A DNA stretch of 64,000 bases from Sphingomonas kyeonggiensis. GTDB lineage: Bacteria > Pseudomonadota > Alphaproteobacteria > Sphingomonadales > Sphingomonadaceae. Below the pieces are notes generated by a model, which did not search any database, was not told where the DNA came from, and worked only from the letters and a program-made list of their open reading frames with translations. Position 1 is the first letter of the stretch, and each line of letters begins with the position of its first letter. Location: the NCBI RefSeq assembly GCF_030812785.1, contig NZ_JAUSTJ010000001.1, positions 1,054,001-1,118,000 of the forward strand, written 5' to 3'. A program made the position numbers and the translations under genes. Below are positions 53,056 through 63,440 of this stretch, piece by piece.

Positions 53056-53189
53056 CCCTCTCCCTTTGGGAGAGGGTTGGGTGAGGGCAGCTTCCAGCGA
53101 GCGTCGCGGTTTGAGGCGCGCCTACCCTCATCCTTCCCACCGCCTTCGGCGGCGGGCCCCTTCCTTCTCCCAATGGGAGAAGGAGATTC
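53056..53189. repeat. C-rich inverted repeats between convergent genes
   Basis: CCCTCTCCCTTTGGGAGAGGG (53057-53077 area) and CCTTCTCCCAATGGGAGAAGG (53161-53182 area) are similar hairpins with a longer spacer; same class as 20817-20961 and 48761-48854. Probably end both flanking genes. Confidence 0.65.
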
Positions 53190-54857
<1,668 letters not shown>

Positions 54858-54966
54858 GTCCGATCTCCTGATTTGGGAGACCGGAATAGAGGAGAAACGG
54901 GCATTCGTCAGCCCGATTGGGCCGCCTTTTGAGGTTGGGAGCCAACCCTGACCCGGGGACCAACCC

Positions 54967-55073
54967 CGTCACCCCGGCCTTGTGCCGGGGTCCACCGGGA
55001 GGCGGGCGACAGGATAGAGGCTGTAGGCCAGCCGTCGAAGCACCGTGGACCCCGGCACAAGGCCGGGGTGACG
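54967..55073. repeat. REP-like inverted repeat, CGTCACCCCGGCCTTGTGCC family
   Basis: 29-nt arms at 54967-54995 and 55045-55073 are exactly complementary. The same right arm recurs at 60220-60248. It is the only distinctive content of the 247-base gap between HerA-like and degP genes. Confidence 0.9.
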
Positions 55074-55104
55074 CAGTATTTGACGGGCTCGCCCTGTACC
55101 GCCT

Positions 55105-56601
55105 TTAGTTGATGCCGACCGACACGAAGCGGCCGAGCGCGCGGCGCTGGACCCAGAGCAGGACGTTGGTCTTGCCCGCGGCCTTGGCGGCGCCGACCTG
55201 CTTGGCGACGTCCGCCGCGCTGGTGACGGGCTGGCGGTTCACCGTGGTGATCACGTCGCCGCGCGCCAGACCCTTGCCGGCCGCGTCGCTGGCCGGGCTG
55301 ACCTGGAGCACGACCACACCGGTGGTGCCCGGGGTGACGCCGACGCTCTGGGCGATCTGCGGGGTGAGCGGAGTGACCTGCACGCCGAGCGAGGCCGCGG
55401 CCATCGTCTCGCTGTCGCCGCCCGGAGCCGGCGAATTCTCGTCGTTCGGATCGAACTGGGCGAGCTGCTCCTCGGGCGGTCGGGTGCCGACGACGAGGTT
55501 CAGGGTCATGCGCTTGCCGTCGCGGTAGAGCTCGAGCGGGATTCGGGTGCCCGGCTTCACGTTGGCGACGAGATAGGACAGCGTCTGGTCCGGCGTGACG
55601 TCGCGGCCGTCGACCTTGACGATCACGTCGCCCTGCTTGAGCCCGGCCTTCTCCGCCGGCTGGCCCGGCTCGATGCGGGCGACGACGGTGCCCTGGCCCT
55701 TGGGCACGCCCAGGCCGTCGGCGATGTCGTCGGTCAGGTCCTGCATGCCGATGCCGAGATAGCCGCGAGCGATCTTCTGGCCCTTCATCAGCGTGTCGAT
55801 GACCGGCTTGGCCTCTTCGGCGGGGATCGCGAAGCCGATGCCGACATTGCCGCCGGTCGGCGACAGGATCTGCGAGTTGATGCCGATGACGTTGCCGTTC
55901 AGGTCGAACATCGGGCCGCCCGAATTGCCGCGGTTGATCGAGGCGTCGGTCTGGATGAAGCGGTCATAGGCGCCGCCCGAGCCGGTGACGCGGTGCACGG
56001 CCGAGACGATGCCGGCGGTGACCGAGCCGCCCAGGCCGAACGGGTTGCCAATCGCGACGACCCAGTCGCCGACGCGCGCCGCGGTCGAATCGCCGAACTT
56101 CACGAAGGGCAGGTTGGCGCCTTCGATCTTGAGCACGGCGAGGTCCGACTGCGCGTCGTTGCCGATCAGCTTGGCCTTGAACTCGCGCTTGTCGGGCAGG
56201 GTGACGGTGATCGATTCGACCGTGGCGCCGCGGGCGCCGGCCGAGATGACGTGGTTGTTGGTCACGACATAGCCGTCGGCCGAGATGATGAAGCCCGAGC
56301 CGAGCGATTCGGCCTGGCGGGTCACCGGCTGGTTGCCGCCGCCGAACGCCTCGAACGGGGTGCCGGCGAACGGATTGGCGTTCATCGTCACGCGCTGGGT
56401 GGTCGAGATGTTGACCACTGCCGGCTGCAGCCGGGCGACCATGTCGGCGAAGCTCATCGGCGCGCCGGCCTTGGGCGCGGTCGCCTGGATCGCGCCGGGC
56501 TCGTTCTGCGCGGTCTGCGCGCCGGCCGGCTGGTTGAGCGTCATCGTCGCGGCGGCGCCGCTCAGCAGGATGGCGGTAGTTAGGGCGTAGGCATAACGCA
56601 C
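55105..56601 (-). CDS. degP: Do-family periplasmic serine protease DegP/HtrA
   Basis: 498 residues. GTG start 56601 follows GAGAGGA; a signal peptide ends at AGAQ (about 30). Catalytic triad: His117 in VTNNHVISAG, Asp153 in NDAQSDLAVLKI, Ser227 in INRGNSGGPMFD. Two PDZ domains follow (about 290-380, GYLGIGMQDLT... and 405-498, with GVVVLQVSPASDAAGKGLARG). It degrades or refolds misfolded periplasmic proteins. Same strand as hflKC just upstream (94 bases), forming a membrane-protein quality-control group. Confidence 0.95.
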   Translation of the reverse strand: MRYAYALTTAILLSGAAATMTLNQPAGAQTAQNEPGAIQATAPKAGAPMSFADMVARLQPAVVNISTTQRVTMNANPFAGTPFEAFGGGNQPVTRQAESLGSGFIISADGYVVTNNHVISAGARGATVESITVTLPDKREFKAKLIGNDAQSDLAVLKIEGANLPFVKFGDSTAARVGDWVVAIGNPFGLGGSVTAGIVSAVHRVTGSGGAYDRFIQTDASINRGNSGGPMFDLNGNVIGINSQILSPTGGNVGIGFAIPAEEAKPVIDTLMKGQKIARGYLGIGMQDLTDDIADGLGVPKGQGTVVARIEPGQPAEKAGLKQGDVIVKVDGRDVTPDQTLSYLVANVKPGTRIPLELYRDGKRMTLNLVVGTRPPEEQLAQFDPNDENSPAPGGDSETMAAASLGVQVTPLTPQIAQSVGVTPGTTGVVVLQVSPASDAAGKGLARGDVITTVNRQPVTSAADVAKQVGAAKAAGKTNVLLWVQRRALGRFVSVGIN

Positions 56602-56695
56602 GTGAGTCGGTCCTCTCAGACGAAGGAAAAGCGTTCGAAACGGATTTTTGCGCCGAAATGCTGAACGGCGATTGAATATGAACGGATCGACAGCG

Positions 56696-57547
56696 TCATC
56701 GTTGCCCCATGAACTCCTTCAGATAGCTATTCTGCGGAGACAGGATGACCGAAGTCTCGCCCTTGGCGGGATCGTTGTTGAGGAACGTCGTCCGGTACGA
56801 ACGCATCGCGCGCCAGAAATTGTAGAAGTCGGCATCCTTGTTGAACGCCTGGGCATAGATCTGGGCGGCCTGGGCATCGGCATTGGCGCGGATGATCTGC
56901 GCGTCCTTCAGGCCCTGCGCCTCGATCGTCTTGGCTTCCTGGTTGCGCGCGGTGCGCATCCGCTCGAGCGCGCTGTCGAGCGGCGAGCCCGAGGGGAGCT
57001 CGGTCTGCTTGATCCGCACGTCGACGATCGACACGCCATATTGCCCGGCGAGCTGCTGGAGCGAGTTCTGGATATTGTCCATCACCTGGCCGCGCTCCGG
57101 GCTGAGCAGGATCGCCGAGGGACGCTTGCCGAGCTCGTTGCGCAGCGCCGAGCGGAACAGCGGCTGGAGCTGGTCGCGCGCCCGGTCCTCGGTGCCGATC
57201 GAGACGACCATCTTGAGCGGATCGGTGACGCGGAAGCGCGCATAGGCGTCGATCTGCAGGCGGAGCTGGTCGGTCGACAGCACCGGCTCGTTGGGCAGGT
57301 CGACCGATAGCACGCGCTTGTCGACCCAGACGATCCGGTCGAAGAACGGAATCCGCACGATCGGGCCGGCATTGGTGCGGCCGAACTGCTCGCCCTCGTG
57401 CCACTGATTGACGGTACGATAGGGCTTTTCGAGCCGCAGGATCACCGCCTGCTTGGTCTCGGGCACGATCGCGACGGTGCTCATCACCACGATGAGCAGG
57501 ATGATCACCGATACGGCGATGCCGATGGGGCTGCGCAGCCAGGTCAT
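56696..57547 (-). CDS. hflC: protease modulator HflC
   Basis: 283 residues. N-terminal membrane anchor (about 8-28, IGIAVSVIILLIVVMSTVAI), then the SPFH/band-7 domain with FGRTNAGPIVRIPFFDRIVWVDKR, LQIDAYARFRVTDP, and a helical C-terminus (RMRTARNQEAKTIEAQGLKD). With HflK it forms a periplasmic-facing complex that restrains FtsH. Its start overlaps the hflK stop (ATGA). Confidence 0.95.
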   Translation of the reverse strand: MTWLRSPIGIAVSVIILLIVVMSTVAIVPETKQAVILRLEKPYRTVNQWHEGEQFGRTNAGPIVRIPFFDRIVWVDKRVLSVDLPNEPVLSTDQLRLQIDAYARFRVTDPLKMVVSIGTEDRARDQLQPLFRSALRNELGKRPSAILLSPERGQVMDNIQNSLQQLAGQYGVSIVDVRIKQTELPSGSPLDSALERMRTARNQEAKTIEAQGLKDAQIIRANADAQAAQIYAQAFNKDADFYNFWRAMRSYRTTFLNNDPAKGETSVILSPQNSYLKEFMGQR

Positions 57548-58662
57548 TTCTGGTCTCCCTGCTGGGCCTTGCCCGCATCGGGGCGAATCCCCGGCAGCGG
57601 CAGATAGGGGGTGACGCCGGGCGCCTCGACGATCGTCTTGTTGGTACGCGCGAGCACCTGTTCCATCGTCTCGTAATAGAGACGGCGGCGGGTGACTTCG
57701 GGCGCGGCCTTGTACTGTTCGTAGATCTTGTCGAACTCGGCGGCCTCGCCCTGCGCGACGGCGATCACCTGCTGGGCATAGCCATTGGCGTTGTTGCGGG
57801 CGCCCTGCGCGCCCTGCTGCGCGGCCTGGACCGCCTTGAAGGCGTCATCGACCTGCTCGGGCGCCGCGGCCTTGGTCAGCGCGACGCTCTGGATGCGGAT
57901 GCCCGAATGATATTCGTCGAGGATCTTCTGCATTCCCGCCTGCACATCGGACGAGATGCGGCCCTGGCCCTCGCCGATCGCCTCGTTGAGCGTGGTCGTC
58001 GCGATCACCGCGCGCATCGCGCTCTCGGCGGTGTCCTTCACTGTCTCGGTCGGGTCCTTGATCTGGAAGGAATAGTCGGCGGCGTCCGCGATGTACCAGT
58101 TCACCGAATAGGAAAGATCGACGATGTTCTGATCGCCGGTGAGCATCAGATTGGCGCCGCTCTCGGGGAATTTCAGCGTCCGTACGCTGCCGACATCGAC
58201 GACGTCGACGAGCTGGAACGGCGCCGGCAGCGTCGGCTGGATGCCCGAGCCGAGCGTGCCGCTGTAGCGGCCGAGCGTGGTCACCACGCCGCGCTCGCGC
58301 GGGCCGATCACGTGGAAGCTGGTGAAGATCACCCAGATGGCAAGCAGGCCGGCGATGACCAGCATCCACAGCCGGGCGCCGCCCGGGAAGGGCAGGCCGC
58401 CACCGCCGCCGACGCGCCGCAGCAGGTCGTCGAACGGACCGTTGCCGCCGCCATTACCACCGCCGCCTCCGCCACCGGGCCGGGGGCGCCGCCCCTCGGG
58501 CGGGAAAGACCAGGGGTTGCGGGGACCGGAGCCGCCGCCGGAGCCGCCCTTGCCATCGCCCGAGCCGCCGCCATTACCGCCGCTGCCCGAGCCCCAGGGG
58601 CTCTTGGGAGCCTCGTTATGCAAGTTGCCGGCGTTGTTCAGCCAGCCAAAGAGGTTTGCCAT
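57544..58662 (-). CDS. hflK: FtsH protease activity modulator HflK
   Basis: 372 residues. A Gly/Pro-rich cytoplasmic N-terminus (about 14-75), a single helix (about 98-120, LWMLVIAGLLAIWVIFTSF), then an SPFH/band-7 domain with ERGVVTTLGRYSGTLGSGIQ, SYSVNWYIADAADYSFQI, RSAALTKAAAPEQVDDAF-type helices. It forms a ring with HflC around FtsH. First gene of hflK-hflC-degP on this strand; divergent from mrp (70 bases). Confidence 0.95.
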   Translation of the reverse strand: MANLFGWLNNAGNLHNEAPKSPWGSGSGGNGGGSGDGKGGSGGGSGPRNPWSFPPEGRRPRPGGGGGGGNGGGNGPFDDLLRRVGGGGGLPFPGGARLWMLVIAGLLAIWVIFTSFHVIGPRERGVVTTLGRYSGTLGSGIQPTLPAPFQLVDVVDVGSVRTLKFPESGANLMLTGDQNIVDLSYSVNWYIADAADYSFQIKDPTETVKDTAESAMRAVIATTTLNEAIGEGQGRISSDVQAGMQKILDEYHSGIRIQSVALTKAAAPEQVDDAFKAVQAAQQGAQGARNNANGYAQQVIAVAQGEAAEFDKIYEQYKAAPEVTRRRLYYETMEQVLARTNKTIVEAPGVTPYLPLPGIRPDAGKAQQGDQK

Positions 58663-58732
58663 TCAGCCTTTATAAGGGCGCCTACGCGGATTTACAGTGG
58701 CGCGCGGCGATTGTGCGCCTATCTGGCACGCG

Positions 58733-59689
<957 letters not shown>

Positions 59690-59692
59690 CCC

Positions 59693-60121
59693 ATGCCGCT
59701 GACGCGTGACGAGGACATCAAGGCGCTGCTCGAAAGCGTGCGCACCATTGCGCTGGTCGGCGCATCCGACCGGCCGGACCGGCCGAGCTATGGCGTGATG
59801 GCCTTTCTCCAGCGGCAGGGATACCGGGTGATCCCGGTCAATCCGCAGATCACCGGCGAGCATGTGCACGGCGAGTTCGTGTTCCGCGAGCTTGCGCAGA
59901 TCGGCGAGCAGATCGACCTGGTCGACATCTTCCGCCGTCCGATGGCGGCCGGGGAGGCGGTGGACGAGGCGATCGCCGCGGGCGCCAAGGCCGTGTGGAT
60001 GCAGCTCGGCGTGATCAACGAGGAGGCTGCGGCGCGCGCCGAGGCGGCGGGGCTGAAGGTAGTGATGGACCGCTGCCCGGCGATCGAGATCCCGCGGCTG
60101 GGCGTGGCGGCGGTCGCTTAG
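59693..60121 (+). CDS. CoA-binding protein (YccU type)
   Basis: 142 residues, a single CoA-binding Rossmann domain: TIALVGASDRPDRPSYGVMAFLQRQ, YRVIPVNPQI, VDIFRRPMAAGEAVDEAI, AKAVWMQLGVINEEAAARAEA and VMDRCPAIEI. Stand-alone versions of this CoA-ligase-type domain are widespread with unclear role. It begins three bases after mrp, so probably shares its transcript. A REP-like element follows the stop. Confidence 0.92.
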   Translation: MPLTRDEDIKALLESVRTIALVGASDRPDRPSYGVMAFLQRQGYRVIPVNPQITGEHVHGEFVFRELAQIGEQIDLVDIFRRPMAAGEAVDEAIAAGAKAVWMQLGVINEEAAARAEAAGLKVVMDRCPAIEIPRLGVAAVA

Positions 60122-60141
60122 GCCGACTTCCGTCAAATTCT

Positions 60142-60248
60142 CGTCACCCCGGCCTTGTGCCGGGGGCCACCAAGCCTTTAAGACTGCGATTGGGCTTCTT
60201 GTCTGGCCCTCGCCTCCCAGTGGACCCCGGCACAAGGCCGGGGTGACG
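60142..60248. repeat. REP-like inverted repeat, CGTCACCCCGGCCTTGTGCC family
   Basis: Arms at 60142-60170 and 60220-60248; identical to 54967-55073 except for one base in the left arm (GGGGGCCAC for GGGGTCCAC). Between convergent CoA-binding and wHTH genes. Confidence 0.9.
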
Positions 60249-60267
60249 GTTGGTAGGGCGGGGCGCT

Positions 60268-61854
60268 TTACCCCCGTCGATAATCCGGCACGGTCCCGCT
60301 CTCGCGCCAATAGCGTTCCAGTCCGATCTCCTGTGCCAGCTTCGCGAAGCGTGGATCCGCGCGCATTGCCGCCGTCGAGGGCAGGAACAGCATGTGCGTC
60401 CGCCGGGCGTTGCGCCGGGTATAGGTGCCTTGCTCGGTCGAGAAGCGCAGCTCGCCCGGATCGAAGCCGCGCGCGAAATAATAAGCGTCGGCCACCGCGA
60501 AGGCCTTGTCGACCTGGCCCAGCGCCGAGAGGAACTGCATGCCGTTCTCGGCAAAGCCCGCACCGCGACGCGCGCCTTCGAGCGATGCCGCCACGGCGGC
60601 GTCGATGTCGCGCGGCGCGCGGCTGAGCATGGCGCGGGCGACGATCAGCACCTGCTCGAAATTCCATTCGGGAATGCCGGTCGGGCGTGCCCCGCGATTC
60701 TCGCCGAGCGCGATCGCCTCGCGCACCCGGCCGGTGTACATCAGCAGGTAGAAGCGCGTGAACCACACGGCGAAATGGGTGGAGAACAGCGCGACCGCGT
60801 CGTCCATCGCCTTGTCGGCCTCGTCGAGCCTGCCCGCGGCCCACAGGGTCTGGACATGGGTATAGGCGAGCCCGGGGTTGGGCGGAACGCGCTTCCAGAT
60901 CCCGTCGATCAGGCTTGCGGCTTCGGTGCAGCGGCCGACATTGATCATCAACCCGGCCAGCGAGCTGACCAGCATGTCGTTGCCGGGATGGCTGCTCAGG
61001 CTGGTGCGCAGCCCGCGCTCGGCGGCAAGCCAGTTGCCCAGTACCGGCCTGCCCAGCCCGTCCGCGGCGCGGGCATAGGCGTTGGCCGGGTCGAGCGCCA
61101 GCGCCCGGCGGCGCGCCTCGGCGGCACGGGCGCGCATGTCCGCTTCATATTGCTGGGGCCGGCCAACCGCCGCCGCCGAATAGGAAAGCGCGAGCAATCC
61201 CCAGCCATCGGCATAGTCGGGGCGCAGGGTCACCACCCGGCGGAGCAGCCCGATCGCCTGGTTGCCGCCTTCGACCGTACCCTGTGTCATCGCCATCTGT
61301 GCCTGGATCATCAGCGGCGCGATATCGGCAGGCGGCTTCTGCTCGCCCGCGGGCCCGGAGACCGCGCCGAAATGGCGCCAGGCGAGCAGCCCGCCGCCGA
61401 CGCTCACTGCGGCCAGCCCCGATCCGGCCAGCATCGCGCGGCGATCGAGCCGCAGGCGATGCGCCTCGGCGCGGGCCTGGGCCAGCGGGCTGTCCGGCGC
61501 GGGGGCGGGCGTGCCGGTCTGGCCCTCGCGCAGCAGGCGATAGCCGACCTTGGTGATCGTCTCGATCCGGAAGGCGCCCTGGCCGATCCCCTCGGCCGCG
61601 CGGCGCAGGCGCGAGATGACGCGGTTGATCGCATCCTCGCCGACCACCCGGCCTTCCCAGCAGCTGCGGGTCAGGTCGTCGCGGCTGACGATCGCACCGT
61701 CCGCCCGGGCGAGCGCGACGAGCACCTGCATCACCCGCGGCTCGAGCACTTCCTCGCTGCCGTCGTCGCGGGCGAGCTGGCGCAGCGCCGGACGCACTTC
61801 GAGCGCGCCCAGCCGGAACGGCGCTTGATGCGCAAGATCGATGCGGCCCTCCAC
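60268..61854 (-). CDS. winged-helix (OmpR/CadC-type) regulator with TPR-like sensor
   Basis: About 528 residues from GTG 61854 (GGGAGAGG just before); GTG 61890 would add 12. N-terminal wHTH (about 10-105): FRLGALEVRPALRQLARDDG, VLEPRVMQVLVALARADGAIV, RDDLTRSCWEGRVVGEDAINRVISRLRRA, ITKVGYRLL, of Trans_reg_C fold, without a receiver domain. A membrane helix at about 140-160, then tandem helical TPR-like repeats in the periplasm (QAIGLLRRVVTLRPDYADGW, AARRRALALDPANAYA). CadC-type one-component regulators sense outside signals. Four phased TCATC repeats lie between it and divergent urcA. Confidence 0.88.
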   Translation of the reverse strand: MEGRIDLAHQAPFRLGALEVRPALRQLARDDGSEEVLEPRVMQVLVALARADGAIVSRDDLTRSCWEGRVVGEDAINRVISRLRRAAEGIGQGAFRIETITKVGYRLLREGQTGTPAPAPDSPLAQARAEAHRLRLDRRAMLAGSGLAAVSVGGGLLAWRHFGAVSGPAGEQKPPADIAPLMIQAQMAMTQGTVEGGNQAIGLLRRVVTLRPDYADGWGLLALSYSAAAVGRPQQYEADMRARAAEARRRALALDPANAYARAADGLGRPVLGNWLAAERGLRTSLSSHPGNDMLVSSLAGLMINVGRCTEAASLIDGIWKRVPPNPGLAYTHVQTLWAAGRLDEADKAMDDAVALFSTHFAVWFTRFYLLMYTGRVREAIALGENRGARPTGIPEWNFEQVLIVARAMLSRAPRDIDAAVAASLEGARRGAGFAENGMQFLSALGQVDKAFAVADAYYFARGFDPGELRFSTEQGTYTRRNARRTHMLFLPSTAAMRADPRFAKLAQEIGLERYWRESGTVPDYRRG

Positions 61855-61902
61855 GCCTCTCCCATCCCCGGAAATCGCGCCCCGCGCCACCCTATCGGCG
61901 AA

Positions 61903-61940
61903 TCATCGGCATTTCATCAGCTCTTCATCGGCTCCTCATC
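61903..61940. promoter_or_regulatory. 11-bp phased TCATC direct repeats (wHTH operator)
   Basis: TCATC occurs at 61903, 61914, 61925 and 61936, exactly 11 bases apart, with CTATC at 61892 as a degenerate fifth. Three carry GGC or AGC next. Such phasing on one face of the helix is typical of OmpR/PhoB-type winged-helix sites. It lies 49 bases before GTG 61854 and 57 bases before urcA. Confidence 0.6.
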
Positions 61941-61997
61941 CTCCCGGTCGGGCGGCGTCCTGGCGATGCTGGAAGGGTCACAGGAAAGGAGTGCCCC

Positions 61998-62282
61998 ATG
62001 TACAAGTGCATCATCGCCTTCGCCGCCGCCGGCCTGATCGCCACCCCGGCGCTGGCTGCACCCGAGTTCGAACACAGCGTGGTCGTCCGCCATGGCGATC
62101 TCGACCTGAAGAGCGCGGCCGGGCGTGCCGTGCTCGACCGCCGGATCGCCGCGGCGACCGAGCGGGTGTGCGGCTCCTATGCCGGCGCCGATGTGACCGA
62201 GGACCAGGAGATAAAGCGCTGCCGCGCGGTGGTGGCCCGCGACGTTGGGCGGCAGTTGCGCGTGCAGCTCGCGCGGCGCTGA
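61998..62282 (+). CDS. UrcA family protein
   Basis: 94 residues with AAAGGAG before the ATG. Signal peptide ends at ALAAPEF; the mature domain SVVVRHGDLDLKSAAGRAVLDRRIAAATERVCGSY... has conserved Cys residues and fits UrcA, a small secreted family common in sphingomonads and some rhizobia, of unknown role. It is divergent from a wHTH/TPR regulator with a repeat operator between; a rho-independent terminator follows. Confidence 0.85.
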   Translation: MYKCIIAFAAAGLIATPALAAPEFEHSVVVRHGDLDLKSAAGRAVLDRRIAAATERVCGSYAGADVTEDQEIKRCRAVVARDVGRQLRVQLARR

Positions 62283-62291
62283 GCTCCCTTA

Positions 62292-62331
62292 CGGCCGGGC
62301 GCGGCGCGCATTGCGTGCCCGGCCGCTTTTT
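62292..62331 (+). terminator. rho-independent terminator of urcA
   Basis: CGGCCGGGC pairs with GCCCGGCCG (62317-62325), followed by C-TTTTT to 62331. The T-run touches the stop codon of the convergent PLP enzyme gene. Confidence 0.9.
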
Positions 62332-63440
62332 CAGCGCAGATACGAGAGCGCCTCGATCAGCCGCGTCACGTCACGGCTGTCCTGGTAGAGGCCGAAGCCG
62401 ATGCGCAGCACATCGCCGCGGACATCGGTGATCACGTCCTCCGCCTCCAGCTCGGCCTTCCAGCGCTGGGCGTGAGGGGAGCGCAGCGCGAGGAAGCGCG
62501 CGGGGCTGCCCGGGTTGAGCAGCTCGGCTTCGATCGGCAGGCCGGCGAGCAGCTGCGCGCGCAGGCTGTCGACATGCGCCGCGATCGCCGCGGTAGTCAG
62601 GCCTTCCTGGCGCAGCATGTCGCGCACCGCGACGAAGCGGTAGATGCCCGAAGGATCGAAGGTCGCGCCGAGGAAGCGGCGTGCGTCGGGGGCGTAGCCG
62701 ATGCTGCCCGGCGGCAGCGCCAGATCCTCGAACTCGGCATACCAGCCGGTGATCTCGGGACGGGCGCCGAAGCCGGGCGGGGCGTGGAGGAACGCGCAGC
62801 CTTCGCCGGCCATGGCGTATTTGTAGCCGCCCGCGAGGTAGAAGACGCGGTCCGCCACTGCCGACAGATCGACGTCCATCGCCATGAAGGCGTGATAGCC
62901 GTCGACCACCACCCAGGGACCTTCAGGCTTTGCGAGCGCGGCAAGCTCGGCGATGCTGTCGAACACATGGCCGGTGCCGAACTGGACCTGGCTGACGAAG
63001 ATCAGGTCGTGCTCGCCCGACTTGGCGCGCTCGACGATCCGCTCCAGCGGCACGCGTTCCACGGTGGCGCTGCCCGCCTCTTCCCAGCGCATCGACTGGC
63101 GGCGGAAGCTGTGGAACTCGCCGTCGCTGGCGAGGATGCGCAGCGGGCGCTTCGGCAGGGCCGAGGCGATGCGGAGCAGCAACTCGTGCGTGTTGGGTGC
63201 GAAGACGATCGTGTCGGGATCGGGCAGCTTGAGCTCGGCGGCGACATGCGCCTGGGCGGCGGGCCAGATCTCGCCCATCACCCGCTCCCATTTCCGGTCG
63301 GCGAGGCGCACCCCGTCCTCCCAGGCGGCGATCTGGCCGACATAGGAGGCGTCGGGCCAGAGATGGTGCGAATGCGCCGCGAAGTGCAGCCGGTCGGGCG
63401 CCGCCGCCAGCGCGCGCTGGAACAGGTGCTTGTAGCTCAC
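62331..63440 (-). CDS. class V aminotransferase-fold enzyme, likely kynureninase-like
   Basis: 369 residues from GTG 63440, which overlaps the kynA TGA by four bases (GTGA). PLP fold type I: RLHFAAHSHHLWPDA, VFAPNTHELLLRIASAL, VVVDGYHAFMAMDVDL, and Schiff-base Lys in LAGGYKYAMAGEGCAFL, GWYAEFE, GATFDPSGIYRF. The overlap with tryptophan dioxygenase places it in the kynurenine pathway, where it probably cleaves kynurenine. It is shorter than classical KynU (~415) and reads as a distinct subgroup. Confidence 0.85.
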   Translation of the reverse strand: MSYKHLFQRALAAAPDRLHFAAHSHHLWPDASYVGQIAAWEDGVRLADRKWERVMGEIWPAAQAHVAAELKLPDPDTIVFAPNTHELLLRIASALPKRPLRILASDGEFHSFRRQSMRWEEAGSATVERVPLERIVERAKSGEHDLIFVSQVQFGTGHVFDSIAELAALAKPEGPWVVVDGYHAFMAMDVDLSAVADRVFYLAGGYKYAMAGEGCAFLHAPPGFGARPEITGWYAEFEDLALPPGSIGYAPDARRFLGATFDPSGIYRFVAVRDMLRQEGLTTAAIAAHVDSLRAQLLAGLPIEAELLNPGSPARFLALRSPHAQRWKAELEAEDVITDVRGDVLRIGFGLYQDSRDVTRLIEALSYLR

